Below are positions 1 through 13,109 of a stretch of 64,000 nucleotides of DNA, piece by piece (within the stretch, counting starts at the first letter, position 1; each line of letters begins with the position of its first letter). Source of the DNA: Pyropia yezoensis (lineage: Eukaryota; Rhodophyta; Bangiophyceae; Bangiales; Bangiaceae). Both the position numbers and the translations under genes were made by a program. The notes below the pieces were generated by a model. That model was not told the origin of the DNA, ran no database searches, and worked only from the letters and a program-made list of their open reading frames with translations. The stretch spans positions 14,304,568-14,368,567 of the forward strand of contig CM020618.1 in the NCBI GenBank assembly GCA_009829735.1, given 5' to 3'.

Positions 1-1653
1 GTGTGGTTGGGGTGGGGGGGGGGGGTGGGTGAGTCTGCAGTGGTCTCTGCTGTCTGGTCTCGAGCTGGGCGAACTTGGATGTGACTAAAATCCGATAGTC
101 CGCTGGGTTTCCCGTGGCGAGCAGGGAACTGAAGGCAGCCGAAAAACCGCTTCGTTCTGATTTGCATTTCCTGTGACGGTGCCTGCCCGCGGGGGCCCCC
201 CCCCGCCTCAGTCGCCGTCCGGCCTACTCCTCCTCCCCCCCTCCTCCCCTGTACCCCCTCCCCCCCCCCCCCCCCCCCGGCGCGAGGGACGGTTGGCGGG
301 TGCCGCCACGCGGCGACGGCGACGGGTCAAGACGGGGAAGGGGGGGGGGGGGGGGAGGGATGGGTCCCCTCCCCTCCCCCCCCCCCCCCCCCCCCACCAC
401 CAACCGCCGTCGCGGTCGCGGCGGGAGGCGGATAGAGGTAACTAGAGCCTGGTGGGGAGCGCGGCAGCGGCAGCGGGGTGGGGCAGGCCCCCACGGGCGC
501 TAGGCCCCCCCCCGCCCGTTTTCTTCCCCACGTGGCCGGCGCGTAGGGCGTCAAGCGCCGGCAGTGTCTCCCTGGCAGGAAAATTAGCCACGGTGGCGCC
601 GTGGGGGGGGGGGGGGTCACGACGTTTGCAAAGGGCGGCCTTGGGGGGGGGGTGTGGGGGGGGGGGGGGGGGGGGGGGGAGGGGAGGTGGGGAGGAGGTC
701 ATCACCGCCATTATTCATTCCAAGGATGGGGGGAGCGCGCGCGCGCGGCAGTCCCGCGATAGCCATCGCCGGCCGCGCGCGCGCGCCCTCCTCCACACAC
801 GCTTGCGATGGGTGGGTGGGTGGGTGGGAGCGTGGGCTAACACAAATGGTCAGAAACTGCTGCAGGGTCCATCAAAAGGCGCCGCGGCTTGGATGGTTCT
901 TGGATGACCTGTGGATGGGGGCGCGCGCTTTGTGTCCAAATCCGAGGACAGCGGCGATGGAGACTCGATGGAGACTCGATGAACCTTGTAGGTGTCTGTC
1001 CCGCCGGGGCGCGCCCACGCGCCTCCTGCTCCTCGCCAGACCTGCCCAGACGCTTCCAACGGCGCCGCTCAAAAGAGAGAGGCGGCACACACGGCCTGGA
1101 CCCCGCCCGCAGCGTGCGGCGAGGAGCGCGTCGCCCGTCGCACTAGAAACAAAAAAACAGAGGAAAAATAAGGGACAAGCGCGCCACAGACACCCCTTCC
1201 ACACGGGCAGCTTGCGGAGAGTACACACGTACTGTACTGGAGGTGGGGTGGGGTGGGGTGGGGAGGGAGGGAGGGCGGAGCAGGGTCAGCATCCCCCCCC
1301 GCCCCCCCCACGGGAGCTGGCGCCCTGAGTGGTGGTGCGGTCGGCAACCCCCCCCCCCCCCCTCCGCGCCGCCCCCCCTCCCCCCCCCCCCCCCCGCCAA
1401 CCCCGCCTCCCCCCCGCCCACCCCGCCGCCCCGTCCTCCCCCCCCCATCCGGCCGAGGCCCGCCCCCCCCAGCTGATGGTGCTCTCCGCCGCCGCCGCGG
1501 CGGCGGGCACCGCCGACACGGACGAGTGCTCCTGCGCGCCGCCCCCCGGCCCGCCGCCGCTGCCGCGGCCACCGCCGCCGCCGCCGCGGCCGCGGCCGCC
1601 GCCGTCCACGCCGCCGTCCACGTCGCCGCCGCTGTCGTCGAGGCTCCCCACCG
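1..1653. other. Homopolymer-rich stretch, no supported gene
   Basis: This stretch is dominated by C and G runs (for example 260-280, 370-395, 655-680) and alternating GC tracts near 740 and 780. The open frames here are strings of Pro, Gly and Arg in all directions with no recognisable domain. The minus-strand reading from about 1470 to 1653 contains Asp/Ser-rich residues that could be the extreme C-terminus of the neighbouring BRWD-like gene after one more frame change, so that gene may end inside this stretch. Confidence 0.5.
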
Positions 1654-2692
1654 TCATGGTCGCCTCCCCGTCGGCGTCTGCGTCAACGGGCGCACCGGCC
1701 GTGGCGGTGGCGGCGGCGGCGGCGGTGGCGTCGGCAGAGCCAAGCAGGGGGGGGGGCGAGTCGGGGTGCTGGAAGGGCTGTGGCGAGGGGAGGGGGGGGG
1801 GCCATCCCGCCCCCCGCCCCCCAACTCGTCACCGTCCCCGTCAGGGCCGCCGCCGCCGCCGCCGCCACCGCCACCGTGGCCACCCCCGCCGCTGCGGCGG
1901 CCACCCCCCCCATCGCCCACCGATGGCTCCCCGCCGCCGTCACCGCCGCCACCAACACCACCCCCGCCATGGACGGCGGGAGGCACGGCCGGCACCGCCC
2001 GCGGTCGTGGCGATGCCTCGCCCGCCCGCCCGCGCGGCGGCGGGGCCGCCCCGAGCCGCCTGGTGGCGGACCCCCGGCCGCCGCCAGCCGACTGCGGCGG
2101 CGGCGGCAGCAGCGCCCGCGACCGTGCAAACGTGCTCTGGTCGCTCCCGCCGCCCGTTGCGGCCGGCGTGGCCCCGCCCGCCGCGTCGGCGCTGCTGCAG
2201 CTGCTGCGCGTCGACGGCACGCCGTCGCCACAGCCGCCGGTAGGGGACGGCGTCGGTGGCGGCGCCGGCGAGTAGGCCGCCCCACCCACCGCGTGTGCCC
2301 GGAGGGCGCCGCCGGGAGGGTGAGGGGGGGCTGTCACCTCCATCGCCGCCGCCGCCGCCGCCGCCGCCGAGCGGCCGCCATCGACGTGGGTGGTGGGGGC
2401 CGTCTCGGCGGCGCCGGCGGCGACGGCGCTGGCGCCCACAATCAGGACACCGTCGACGCTGCCGCCGGCGTCCCTCCCGCCCACCCCCCCGAGGGACGAT
2501 GGGGTCCCCCCCCCCCCTTCATAATACGCCGGCGACCGCTCGCGGCGGTCGCCAAGCCACGCGTCGGCCAGCACCCCCCCCGCCCCCCACCGGGTAGACG
2601 CGCTCGTCGCGTTGGGCGGCGGCGACCACGACGCGGCGACCACCGGCGCCAGTGTGTGCACGCTCGCCGTCGGCGGCGGCGGGGACCGCCTT

Positions 2693-2727
<35 letters not shown>

Positions 2728-2901
2728 CTGCGGCACCACCAGGTCTGGGGCAGAGGTTGCGGCCGCCGCCCCTGCCGTCGCTACCGCCACCTCCGCTGCC
2801 GCCGCCGCCGCTGCTGCCGCCGCTGGTTGCGGCGCCGGCGGCAACGCTGGCCGCAGCGCCCCAGATGACAGCTCGCCAGACACCCCACTGCCGCCGCCGC
2901 C

Positions 2902-2934
<33 letters not shown>

Positions 2935-4857
2935 GCCGCCACGGTCGTCCCCCCCAACCAACGGCGACCTCGCCGGTCCCATCGACGCAGAGGTTTCCGC
3001 TGCGGCGGCGGCCGCCGCCGCAGCGGCCGTCGCAGCAGCGGCAGCCACGCCACCACCCCCGCGGTGACTGCGCGCGTCCCCCCCCCCCCCCCCCTCGCCC
3101 CCTGTGCAGCCGCGGGTCGGTGGCTGTTGCTCGGCGCGCCGCCGCCGCCGCCGCCCTTGCGGCGGCCACCGCCATGGCCGCCAGCGCCGCGGGAGCGCCC
3201 GCGGCGGCGGCCTGCGCAGCCGCCCCCGCCACCGCCGCCGTCAATGGGACTGGCTCCCGCGGCGGCGACGCGGGCCGACCGCCCACCACCGACGGCGGCG
3301 GCGGTGGGGGCGGCCGCCGCGGCGGCGACGCGGGCTGCGGCGATGGTGGGGACACCACCGGCCCTGCTGGGTGGGCCGCCTGAAGAGCGGCCGCCCCCCC
3401 CCGCGCGCTCAGGCCGTCCCTGTCGTCCACTGGCGCCACCGCGGCGGCCGCCGCCGCCGCCGCCGCTGCCGACGCGGCCGCACACAGGCGCGACACAACC
3501 GCGTCGGCCGCGTCGGCAATGGGACTGCCCGACCCATTGTACGCGTGCGCGTTGCGCTGCACCAGCCACAGGTCCGACAGGAGGGCGAGGAAGCGGCGGT
3601 AGTGCCCCCGGCGGGCGCGCCCAACGACGCTCCCCAGGTCCAGCGGGCACGCCACCGTGTCGGTATAGTGCGTCAGCCGCGACAGCGCCGCGGGCGGGTC
3701 GGTGAACCACGCGACGCGGTCCCGCCAGGCGGCACCGGCGGCACCACTGCGGAGGGCCTCAAAGGCTGTCGCGACGGCGGCGAGGCTCGCCGCCTCGACC
3801 GCCGACAGGCCGCCGCCGCCGCCGTCGCCGCCGCCACCGACGCCATCGCCGCGCTGAGCACCCGCCACCGTCGCCGCTTCGATGGCGGCGGCAGCGGCGC
3901 CCGTAGCCGCGGCCGGCGGCGGCAGCGGCTCGAGCTCCCACACCGACACGGCCTCGACGGCGTCGCCTTCTCCCTCCCAGCACACCTCCACCGCGTTCCA
4001 CGCGGCCGCCCCCCGGGCGGCCCGCCGCAACGAGCGGATGACGCCCACATAGTAGCGGCTGTTGCGGGCCTCATCCAGAAACAGCATCCGGAAGTGGTCC
4101 CCGGGACGCCACGGGGCGGCCAGCGCGGCGGCCACCCGGGAGGACAGCACCAGGTACTCGGCCGCCTCATCGACGGGGAAGTAGTTTAGGCAGTGCGTGG
4201 CGAGGCCCCGGTAGTCGCCGCCCCGAAACGCAGCGGCCTCGACGCGCTCCGCCGCTGCCGCCGACGGCGCGCCACTGTCGTTGGGTGGGAGCGCCTGCAG
4301 CAGCAGCTGCGCAATCACCGCCAGCGCCGGCGGCCGCGGCGGGACCGCCACCGCCGCCGCCGACGCTTCCGCGGTGGCCACCCGCCGCTGCCGCCGGCCG
4401 GGCGCGGCACGGCCGCCGCCGCCGCCGCTGCCGCCCGCTGGGGGGGCGGCCGGGGGGTCTGCCGCACCGACGCACGCGGTCGGGCCACGCATCGGGGCGC
4501 CCGCCGCGGCGGCGGCCGCCGCCGAGGCAGCCGCGGCCGTCGCCGCCGCCGCCGCTGTCGCTGCAGCCGCCGCTGCCGCGGCCGCCGCGGCCTTGGCTTT
4601 GGCCGACGCCCGCCGGGCGCCCCCGCCCACCGCCGCTGACGGCGGCGGCAGCGGCGGCGTGGGCGACGTCGCCCCCCCGCCGGCCAGTCGCGGGAAAGAC
4701 GTACCGCACGCCCACCACCCGGAAGCGGTAGTCGGTGTCGTCACCCGCCGCCGCAGCCGTCCTTGCCGCCCCCGCCGCTGCACCCGCCGCTGCCCCCGCC
4801 GCTGCCCCCCCCCGCCGCCCCAGCCGACGCCCCCGCCCCCACCGCTCCCGTCGCGGT

Positions 4858-4890
<33 letters not shown>

Positions 4891-7800
4891 AGTGCCGTCG
4901 AGGAGGATCAGCGGGGGCAATGGCGCCCCCCCCCCACCCCCCCCGTCTGGGGCGGCGCCCGTCAGGGGCGCCGGCGCCAGCGGGTTGACCCCCTGCCGCC
5001 GCGCCACATCCATTGCCGCCCGGTGGCCAGCGGGAAAGTAGGTGACCGCATCAAGCAGGGCGGGCACGTACGCGCCCGCGGCAGCAGCGGCGGCCGCGGC
5101 GGCGGCGGCGGCCGTGGTGGTGGTGGGGGGGGGGGGCGCAGCCAGTCAGAGGCGGCCAGAGGAAAGGGCGACCAGCAGGGGGGGGGGCGCAGGCCGTCCC
5201 CTTGCAGCCGCCGCGCCGACCGCCGCGCCGCGCGGGGGAGGCTGATGGGGGGCAGCGTAAACGTACGGGGGCGGGGGGCGTCGCTACGGGCACCCCCTCC
5301 GCCACCGCCGCCACCGCCGACGCTGCCGCCACCACCACCAACGGCGAGCCCCCCCGGCGGGATGATACTCGCGCAGCCGGCCTTGCCGCCGCGAGCAGCC
5401 GCCGCCACAGTCACCGCCGCCGCCGCTGCCGCCGCCGCCGCGCGCGCCCCCCATCCCCCCGCAGCGGGCGGACGGTCGCCGCCAGCCAAGCGAGGTGGCA
5501 CACCCCCCTTTCCTCCCCTCACCCCCCCCCCTCCGCCCACCGCCGCCGCGGCCGCCGCCGCCACCGCCCGACGCGCGGCGGCGTGCGGTGCCCCCGCAAC
5601 CGACGGGGAGGAGGCGACCCGCGGCCGCTTGGCCGCCCGTGGGTGCGCCGCAGCCGCCGCGCCGCCGCCGCGGCCACCGCCACCGTCGCCACGCGACCGC
5701 TCCCGCCCATCGCCACTGGGCGGCGCTGGCGCGGTCGCTGACCTAGCCGCGCCGCCGACGCGAACACCACTGCCACCGGCGCCGGCGTCGACGGCTGCCG
5801 ATGAAGCGGCGCCACGCGGCGCCCTCACCGAGCCGCCCGCGGCAGAGCCGCGTAAGCGCTTGGCACCCGCGCCAGACGCGTGGGAGGCAGTCTGCCCCCC
5901 ACCGTCACCGCCACCGCCGCCGCCACCGCCCACGTCACCCCCGCCGCTACCGTCGCAGCCACCACCACCCCCACCGCCGCCGCCTTCGCCGCTGACATCG
6001 CCGGGCGAGCCGCCACGCCCCCGTGCCCCCCCGCCTGCCGCCACCGCCGACGAGCGCGCGCCAGCAGCCGAGTAGAGCCGGACGGCACCGCTGGTGGGCG
6101 AGGGAGACCACGGGGCAGTGGCAGCGTACGCCCCCCCCCCTCGGCCCACCGCCACGCTGCTCGCCGCGCCGCTGTGGCTAGAGCGTGCAGCGTCGCCACC
6201 TCCGCCGCCTTTGCCGCCGCCGCCTTTGCCGCCCGACGGGCGGCGGCGTGGGGTGCCCCCTCCGTCGCCGCCACCGCGGCGGCCGCCACCCACAGGGGAC
6301 ACGCCCGTTGTGGCGACAGCGACGTCGGCAGCGGGGCCGCCACCACCACCCCCACCGCTGCCGGCGCCGTCCACCCCCCCCCCCGCCCCACCGCACCTCC
6401 GCCTGCCGCCGCGCGGGCGGTCACCCGCTGGGGTGCGGTCCTCGTCTGAGCTCCCCGCCGTGCCCGTGTCCCACATCGCCGACGGGCGCCGGGGGCTGGA
6501 CGGCAGCCGCCGCTGCGCCTGCTGCCGCTGCTCTGACACAAACGACGCGCTCTTGCGGGGGGGGATGCCGCCGCCGCCCCCATCCCCTCCCCCGCCACCG
6601 ACGCCAACGACGCCATCCCCGCCACCCGCGCCGCCGCCGCCGCCACCGCCACCGCCGCCACCGCCACTGCCACCGTCGCCGTCGCCGTCGCCGTCGCCGC
6701 CACGACTGCCACCCCCATCCCCACCCCCACCACGAACGCCAACGACCCCAGCTCCACCAATCCCCACAATCCTGGCCGCTGTCGTGTACCGCGCCGTGCG
6801 CACCGACCCCTCCGACGCCAGCCCATGGCTGCCCTGAAGCCCATTGTTAGTGGACTGGTGGGCGCCGCCGCCGCCGCCGCCGCGGCCGTGGTCGCCGTCG
6901 TGGCCACGGCCGCCACTGCCGCTGCCGCCACCCCCCCCTCCATCCCCCCCCCCATCCCCGGGCGCCAGCACGTCAACGCTAAATCCACGGCCCGCCGGGG
7001 CCCCACCCGACAGAAGCTCACGGCGGCAGCTGCTCTCCTCCACCGCGATGTGCTGCGACGCCGGCCGGCCGCGGCTATTGTGCACGGCGGTGGGCGGGCG
7101 GAAGGTCGCTTCCGACTCAAACTTGCTGTCACTGCACGACAGCGCCCGCGGGTCGGCAGGGGGGGAGCAACTGCCACGGCCGCTGCGGCTGCCGCCGCCG
7201 CCGCCCCCACCATCATCCCCAACCACGCCGACGCCGACTCTACCGACGCCGACCCCGCCGGCACCACCACCACCACAGCTACCATCGACGGCGAGGCCGC
7301 CGTTGCCACCGCCACCACTGACACCTGCTCGCCCCCGTGTCCCGCCCTTCCCGGGCACGCCCGTAAACGGCAGCGGTGACGGGGGCCCCCGCGATAGCAC
7401 CCCCTCCGACACCCGCTGCGGCGCCACGCCGTCGCCGCCACAGCTGGGCGACGGCGACAGGAAGAGCAACGACGGTCCGGCGGCCCCCACGACAGGCGTC
7501 GCTGGCACGGTGGCGTCCCCACAGGAGCTAGCAGTGCCGTCACCACCACCAACACCACCACCGCCCCCGCCATCGTCGCTGCCACCGCCCCCGCCATCGT
7601 CGCTGCCACCGCCGCTGCCACCGCCGCCGCCATCGCCGCCACCGCCACCGCCACCGCCGTGGCGGTCGCTGCTGGCACAGCCCGTCTGCTGGCCGCCCAC
7701 CGAGTCGTCATCGGGGCCAAGGTGCGCCACCTTCGCCGCCCGTCCCCCTCCCGCGACACCCCCATGGCCGTGGCCATGGCCGGCCAGGCGGCTGCGTTTC

Positions 7801-8796
7801 GACGGGGAGCCCATATTCGAGTCCTCCTGCGCGACCCGCAGGCGCACCACCGACGAGTGGCCGCCGACGCCCCCACCACCGCCGCCGCCGCCACCGTCGC
7901 CGCCAGCACCACCATCGCCACTGCCGCCGCCGCCGCCGCCAAAACTCTTACCGCGACCCCTTTGACCAACCCCACCGCCGCCGTCAATGCCGCCGGCACC
8001 CCCCCCACCGCCACCGCCGCCGCCATTGCCGCCGCCAAGCCCCCCCCCCCCCCGGCAGCAGCGGCTGCCCCTGAAAGCTGGGAGCTTGACGACCCCACTG
8101 GGGCAAAACAAGTGGACACGGCCGCCGCCGGCCGGGGCACCTCGCGGCGGTGGGTAGTGTCCCCAAAAATGGACGCCCCCCCGCCGGGGACGACCAGCGA
8201 GTTTTTCGACACGGACCGCTCCAGCGCGCCCGCGCCCGCAAACGCCTGGCCCGACCGGTTCGCCGCGGGCGACGGCGCCACGCCCCCCGCTCGTGGCGCA
8301 CGTGGGGCGCCCCTACCGCCGCCACCGTCGCCACCGCGGCTGGCGTGGCCGCCAACGCCGCGGGGGCCACCCATGCGACCGCTGCCGCCGCCGACACCGC
8401 TGACCCCGCCGCCATCGCCGTCATCGATGACCGTGTCGACGCCGTCGCCGTCGCCACCGCCGCCGCCATCGACGCCTCCGCCGCGGGCCGCCCCCAACCC
8501 CGCGCCGGGGGTGCCCGACAGCACCCCCCCACTAACCGCCCCCCGGCTCTCCTCCTTGTCCTCGTACGGGTGGTCGCCGCCGATGCGGAGCCCCGCCGTC
8601 GAGTCAATCCCCCCCGCCGCCGGGTGTGAAGATCCGCCGAGCGTCCGCGTGCTCAGCGCGTCACGGCTGACAAACGGGCCGCCAGTGTGATGGCCGCCGC
8701 CAGCAAAGACGCCTCCCCCCCCACCGCCCACGCCATCCAGGTGGGTGCCCGTCGAATCCCCAAACACCGCCCGGTGGCCGCCGCCGCCGCCGCCAA

Positions 8797-8830
<34 letters not shown>

Positions 8831-11302
8831 GCCACCACCACCACTGTCGCCGCCGAAAAAGGGCCCGACAAAAGACGCGTCTGAGCAAGGCAGGAAGGGC
8901 AAAACGGGCGACGGCGACGACTCAATGGCTCGCCCGACGACCATTGCGGGGCCTGTGGCGGTGGTCACCGGCGCCGCTGCGTCAATGGCATCCGGGGAGG
9001 AGCCGTAACCGCCCACAACAAGCGGGAGCGGGGGGGAAACTGCGCCCCCACCAACCGCGTGGGACGCCGACGACGTTCCCGGGCGCACGGCGGTGGCGGC
9101 CCCAGGGCTGGGCCGCCCCCCTGACGGCTGCCTCAACGAAGACATGTCCACCGCGCCATGCAAGGCGGCGGCAGTGACGGCGGCACTGCCGGCATCCCTG
9201 ACGACCGGTAGAACACCCCAGGGGTCATCCCTGACCGTCACGCGCGCATGCACGTGAGCGGTTGCCGCGGCAGCGGCAGATGCCACGGCCATCGCGGCCA
9301 GCGGCGTGCCCGGTGGCTTGCCGCCAAGCCGCCCAGACGCGGTGCCGCCCACCGGCACACCTTGTGAGGAGCCAAGGACCGGCGCGCGTCCCCGCACCCC
9401 GCTTCCCCCTCCGTCGCCGCCCCCGTCACCACTACCACCGTCCACTGGGTGCACCCCAGAGGGCGCCCCGGAAGAGCTTAGCGCCCGCCTACGGGAGCTC
9501 ATCGGTTCGGTCGCGACGGTGGCCAGCGTCACGGCCCCCCGCACGCCCATGGCCGCCGTTACGGGCACCGGGACGCTTCGCAAGGAGCCACCCCCCCGAA
9601 GGGCCGCTGGGGAAGGCGGTGAATCGCCCGAGTGGGCGGCAGTGGCGCCGCCAGTCCGCCTGCCCGCCCCGGCCGGTGCGCCCCGGGTAGTGTAGGAGCG
9701 GGTGGCGGGGTTGAGGCGGGCGTCGTCCCCCCCTCCGCCCCCCATCCAAGCACCGCCGCCGCCCCCCCCCTCGCCAGTGCCCGCACCCGACGCGGCGGGA
9801 ATGCCAACCCCCACAGCCGCCGCCAAGGGGGACGACGACGCCGCCGCCACCACCCGCCGCCGCGACTCGGCCACCGACATGGCCGTCGCCCCGTGCCGGC
9901 CGCGCGTCAGGCGCAGCGGCCCGCCACCGCCCACGCCGCCGCTCCCACGTCCCAGCATGATGGCGGGCCGGCTGCGGCCGTGGCGGCTGCTGCCATGGGC
10001 GCCGCTGCGGCGGTCTGCGGGGGCACCACCGCCGCCCCGCAGGGTGCTCCCGTCGGCGGCAGAGGGGCTCCCCGCCAGCCTGGATGTCTGGGTGTTGCTG
10101 TCGGCGGCGCCACCGAGGGCGGCGCCGCCGCCAGGACGGGGCGGGGCCACCACCGCCGTGGCAGTGGCGGCCACCGCCCGCGGCGGGGGCAGCTGCCCTG
10201 CAGCAACGGCGGCTGACGCACCGGCCACCCCCCCCACGGGACAGCTCAGTGCTTCTGCCGGGTAAGGCCGCAGCTCCGCGTCACATAGGGGCCCTTGCGG
10301 CAGCAAATGCAACGGCGTGCCAGTGGCAGCGTCGACGAGCTGCGCCGGGTTGGTCGGGTCGGGCTCGGCTGGCCGGGCGTCGGCGGCAAAGAACTGCTCC
10401 TCGGGGGCGGCGGCCATGGCGCCCCCCCCCACCCCCACCCCGCGCACCGTCACCGCGCCGGTCACGTCGGAGAGCACAAAGCCGAGGCCCGACGGGGACC
10501 AGCACCCGCCAACGACGCGCGACCACGGGGGCACCACCGCCGCGGGCCCCGGCGGCCCGTCGGGCGGCCACGCGCGGAGGGGCACACCTGCCTCCACATT
10601 CCAAATAACCGTGTGCCCGTCGTAAGAGGCCGACAGCACCAGCCGGCGGTCCCACGGGTGGGCGTCGAGGACGAAAAAGTCACTGTAGTGGCCGTGCAGG
10701 GCGTGCCGCAAGGCCCCCGTGCCGGCGTCCCACACCCGCACCACCGCGTCGGACGAGGCGGTCACCACCGACGCGTCATCGAGCGTCCACAGCACCCCAT
10801 CCACCGACAGCGACGCGGGCGGCCGGCGTGCCCGCCCGCTGGCTGTGTCGGACGAGCCGCGGCCGTAGGGGTCGGGCAGCCCGCCGGGAGCGGCCGCCGA
10901 CACTGCCCGCCGCATGTGCAGCGTCGTGGCGGTCCACGAGTCGCGGGGCGTCGGGGGCAGAGGCGCCGCCGCAAAGGGCGCCAGCGGACGGTACCGCCAG
11001 ATGCGGGCGGTGCCGTCGCGGGAGCCCGTCACGACCGCGTCGCCCGCGTGGGACCAGTGCACATGGTTGACCGCCGAGCTGTGGCCCCGCAGGGAGGTGA
11101 GGAGCGTCGCCGCCAGGCCGCCAGCCCCACCGCGCCGCGGCGGCCGCCGACGCGCCCGGGCGCCACCGCCGCCCGTGGCGGTGGCCGTCGGGGCCCCCAG
11201 GGACGGCGGGAGGCCCAGCCCTCCTGCGCGTTGCGTCACGTCCTCTGAGGAGCTGGAGAAGCTCCTGTCCTCATCTTCAGAGTGGTCGGACAGGCTTCCG
11301 GG

Positions 11303-11333
<31 letters not shown>

Positions 11334-13109
11334 GCCGCCGTCCACACCCCTGACTCGGTCGACGCTGCCGCTTCCGCGGCCGCAGTGATCATTGCCGCCG
11401 ACACCGGCCGCGTTGGGGCGGTGACGCGAAACACGTGCACCGCGCAGTCGTTGCCGCCCGCCGCAAACACCGTGCCGTCTGGGGACCAACCCACGCACGT
11501 GACCTCGGCGGCGGCGACGCTGCCCGCGTCGGCCGAGGCGTCCCCCATTCCCCCGCCCCCGCCCACAGGCGCCGACACGGCGCCATCCCCCCCCTCCCCG
11601 CCGCCGCCGCCGCCCCCACCCCAATCCCCGCCCCCCCCCACCCGGTACACGTGGCCCGGTGGGTGCCGCGGCGGCAACGCCACCAGCAGCGGCGCGGTGT
11701 CGGGCGCATCGACCGCCACCACCCCCACCCGCCCGTCCGAGCCACCCGACAGCAGGAGCGCACCGCCGCCGCCGCCCCGCCGCCCGCCGCCGCCCCCAAA
11801 CCGCAGCACGTTGACCGTCTTGGTGTGCAACCGCAGCCGCGCCACCGGTGCACCCGACGCCCCATCCCACAGCCGCACCGTGCCGTCCGAGGCGGCCGAC
11901 GCGAGGCCGCCGCCGCCTCCCGGGTACGCCGCCACGCACGTCACATCCCCATCGTGGCCGCGCAACGTCAACCGCAGGCGGCCGGTCGCCAGGCACCACA
12001 GCTTGACCGTCCCGTCGTCAGACCCCGACGCGAGGCCCGGCACTGCCACACCGCCGCCGGCCACCCCCCAACCGATGCTAAAGCTGCCGCCGCCGCTGCC
12101 ACGCCGAGGTGGGGGCGCCGGCAGGTAGGCCACCGCGTAGACGGGCCGCTTGTGTCCCCGCAGCCGCTTGGTACCGTACAGCGGCGGAGTCAGGGACGCG
12201 GGAAGGCTGGTGCCCAGCGTTGTCGCGCCCGTACGGGCGGCGCGGTCAACCGCCGCCACCACCCCCCCCCGAGGACGGTGGAGGCGCAGCGCGTCGGGGC
12301 GGCGGCACGAGTCGTCGGCCATGCCCACAATGCCACCGCCGTCGCGGCCGGCGGCGGCGGTACCACCGGCCGCGGCGGTGGTCACGGCGGCGTCGCCCCC
12401 GCCCCCGCCCCCGCCACCGCCACCGCCACCGCCGCCACCACCACCACCGCCACCGCCACCACCACCGCCACCGCCACCACCACCGCCACTGCCACCACCA
12501 CCGCCACCGCCACCGCCGCCACCGCTGCCGGCTGCTGCCGCCCCACTGCGTCCATCCATCTCACCGCCACCCCCCTCGACGCCCCCCCCCCCCCCAATGG
12601 AGTAAACCCCCCCGCGAGGACGGTACAGATGGGTCGCGGCGCGGGCGTCAGCGGCAGCAGCCGCCGCAGCGCCGCCCGCAGCAGCGTCGGCGGCAGGTGC
12701 GCGTAGCGCCCCGCCGCGAGCTCCTCGTACGACGCGTCCACGCGGCGGCCGTCCCAGGTAGTGCGGCCGGGCAGCGCCCGGCGGGCGCGCATGTCCGCCG
12801 CGACGGCCGAGACGAGGGCGGGGTCCACCCCCGAGTGCGCGAGCGTGTGGAGCACCAGGTAGTTTACCTCGGCGGGGTCCACCTGCGCCAGGGGGGGAGC
12901 GGCGCGGGGGGGAGGCGGCGGCGCGGGCGGGGGGGGGGGGGGGAGCCAGAATAACCAACGGCAGCGGCGGCTGCCGCCGCCGCCGCCGCCGCCGTGGCCG
13001 AGCCGCCGGGGGGGGGGGGTGGCGGCAGAGGCGGCACCGCCGCCGGCGCCGTCGCCCCGGCGGGCCGCCCGGCCGCCGCCCCCCCCCCGCCGGCGGCGCG
13101 GCCTACCAT
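1654..13109 (-). CDS. BRWD/PHIP-like WD40-bromodomain chromatin protein (frame changes between domains)
   Basis: A homologue of the BRWD1/PHIP family, nuclear WD40-bromodomain proteins that read modified histones. The family order is kept. A helical N-terminal segment (about 12880-12650) has LPGRTTWDG where PHIP has LPRRTDWTG. WD40 repeats run from 12180 to 10430, starting RLRGHKRPVYAVAY. A post-propeller motif EEQFFAADARP follows near 10400. Next comes about 5 kb of Gly/Ser/Ala-rich disorder. Crypto-Tudor pieces lie at 5067-5000 (TYFPAGH), 4720-4690 (VVGVRYVFPATG) and 4130-3930 (ending VWELEPL). The bromodomain at 3740-3470 contains YNGSGSPI, like PHIP bromodomain 1. These parts are in different minus-strand frames; each change falls near a G/C run (about 12930, 12585, 8045, 5130, 4930-4800, 4675, 3080). 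Assembly indels in homopolymers explain this better than introns, because no splice sites were found, but decay cannot be excluded. The start MVGRAAGGGG is the nearest ATGG upstream of the first domain. The 3' end is uncertain (1290-1654). Confidence 0.8.
12396..12529. repeat. CCACCG/CCGCCA-type microsatellite inside the BRWD-like gene
   Basis: A degenerate hexanucleotide/trinucleotide array of CCACCG units. In the coding frame of the surrounding gene it gives a poly-Gly segment between the N-terminal helical domain and the first WD40 repeat. Such tracts are likely to vary in length between individuals. Confidence 0.8.

Noticed and set aside
5825-12958. A single 2377-codon minus-strand frame as one protein
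   Set aside because: Its first part lacks the family's N-terminal domain and its last part is Ala/Arg/Val nonsense where another frame gives Ser/Asp-rich sequence with SSDEDRTPAGD. Only the middle (WD40) belongs to the gene in this frame.
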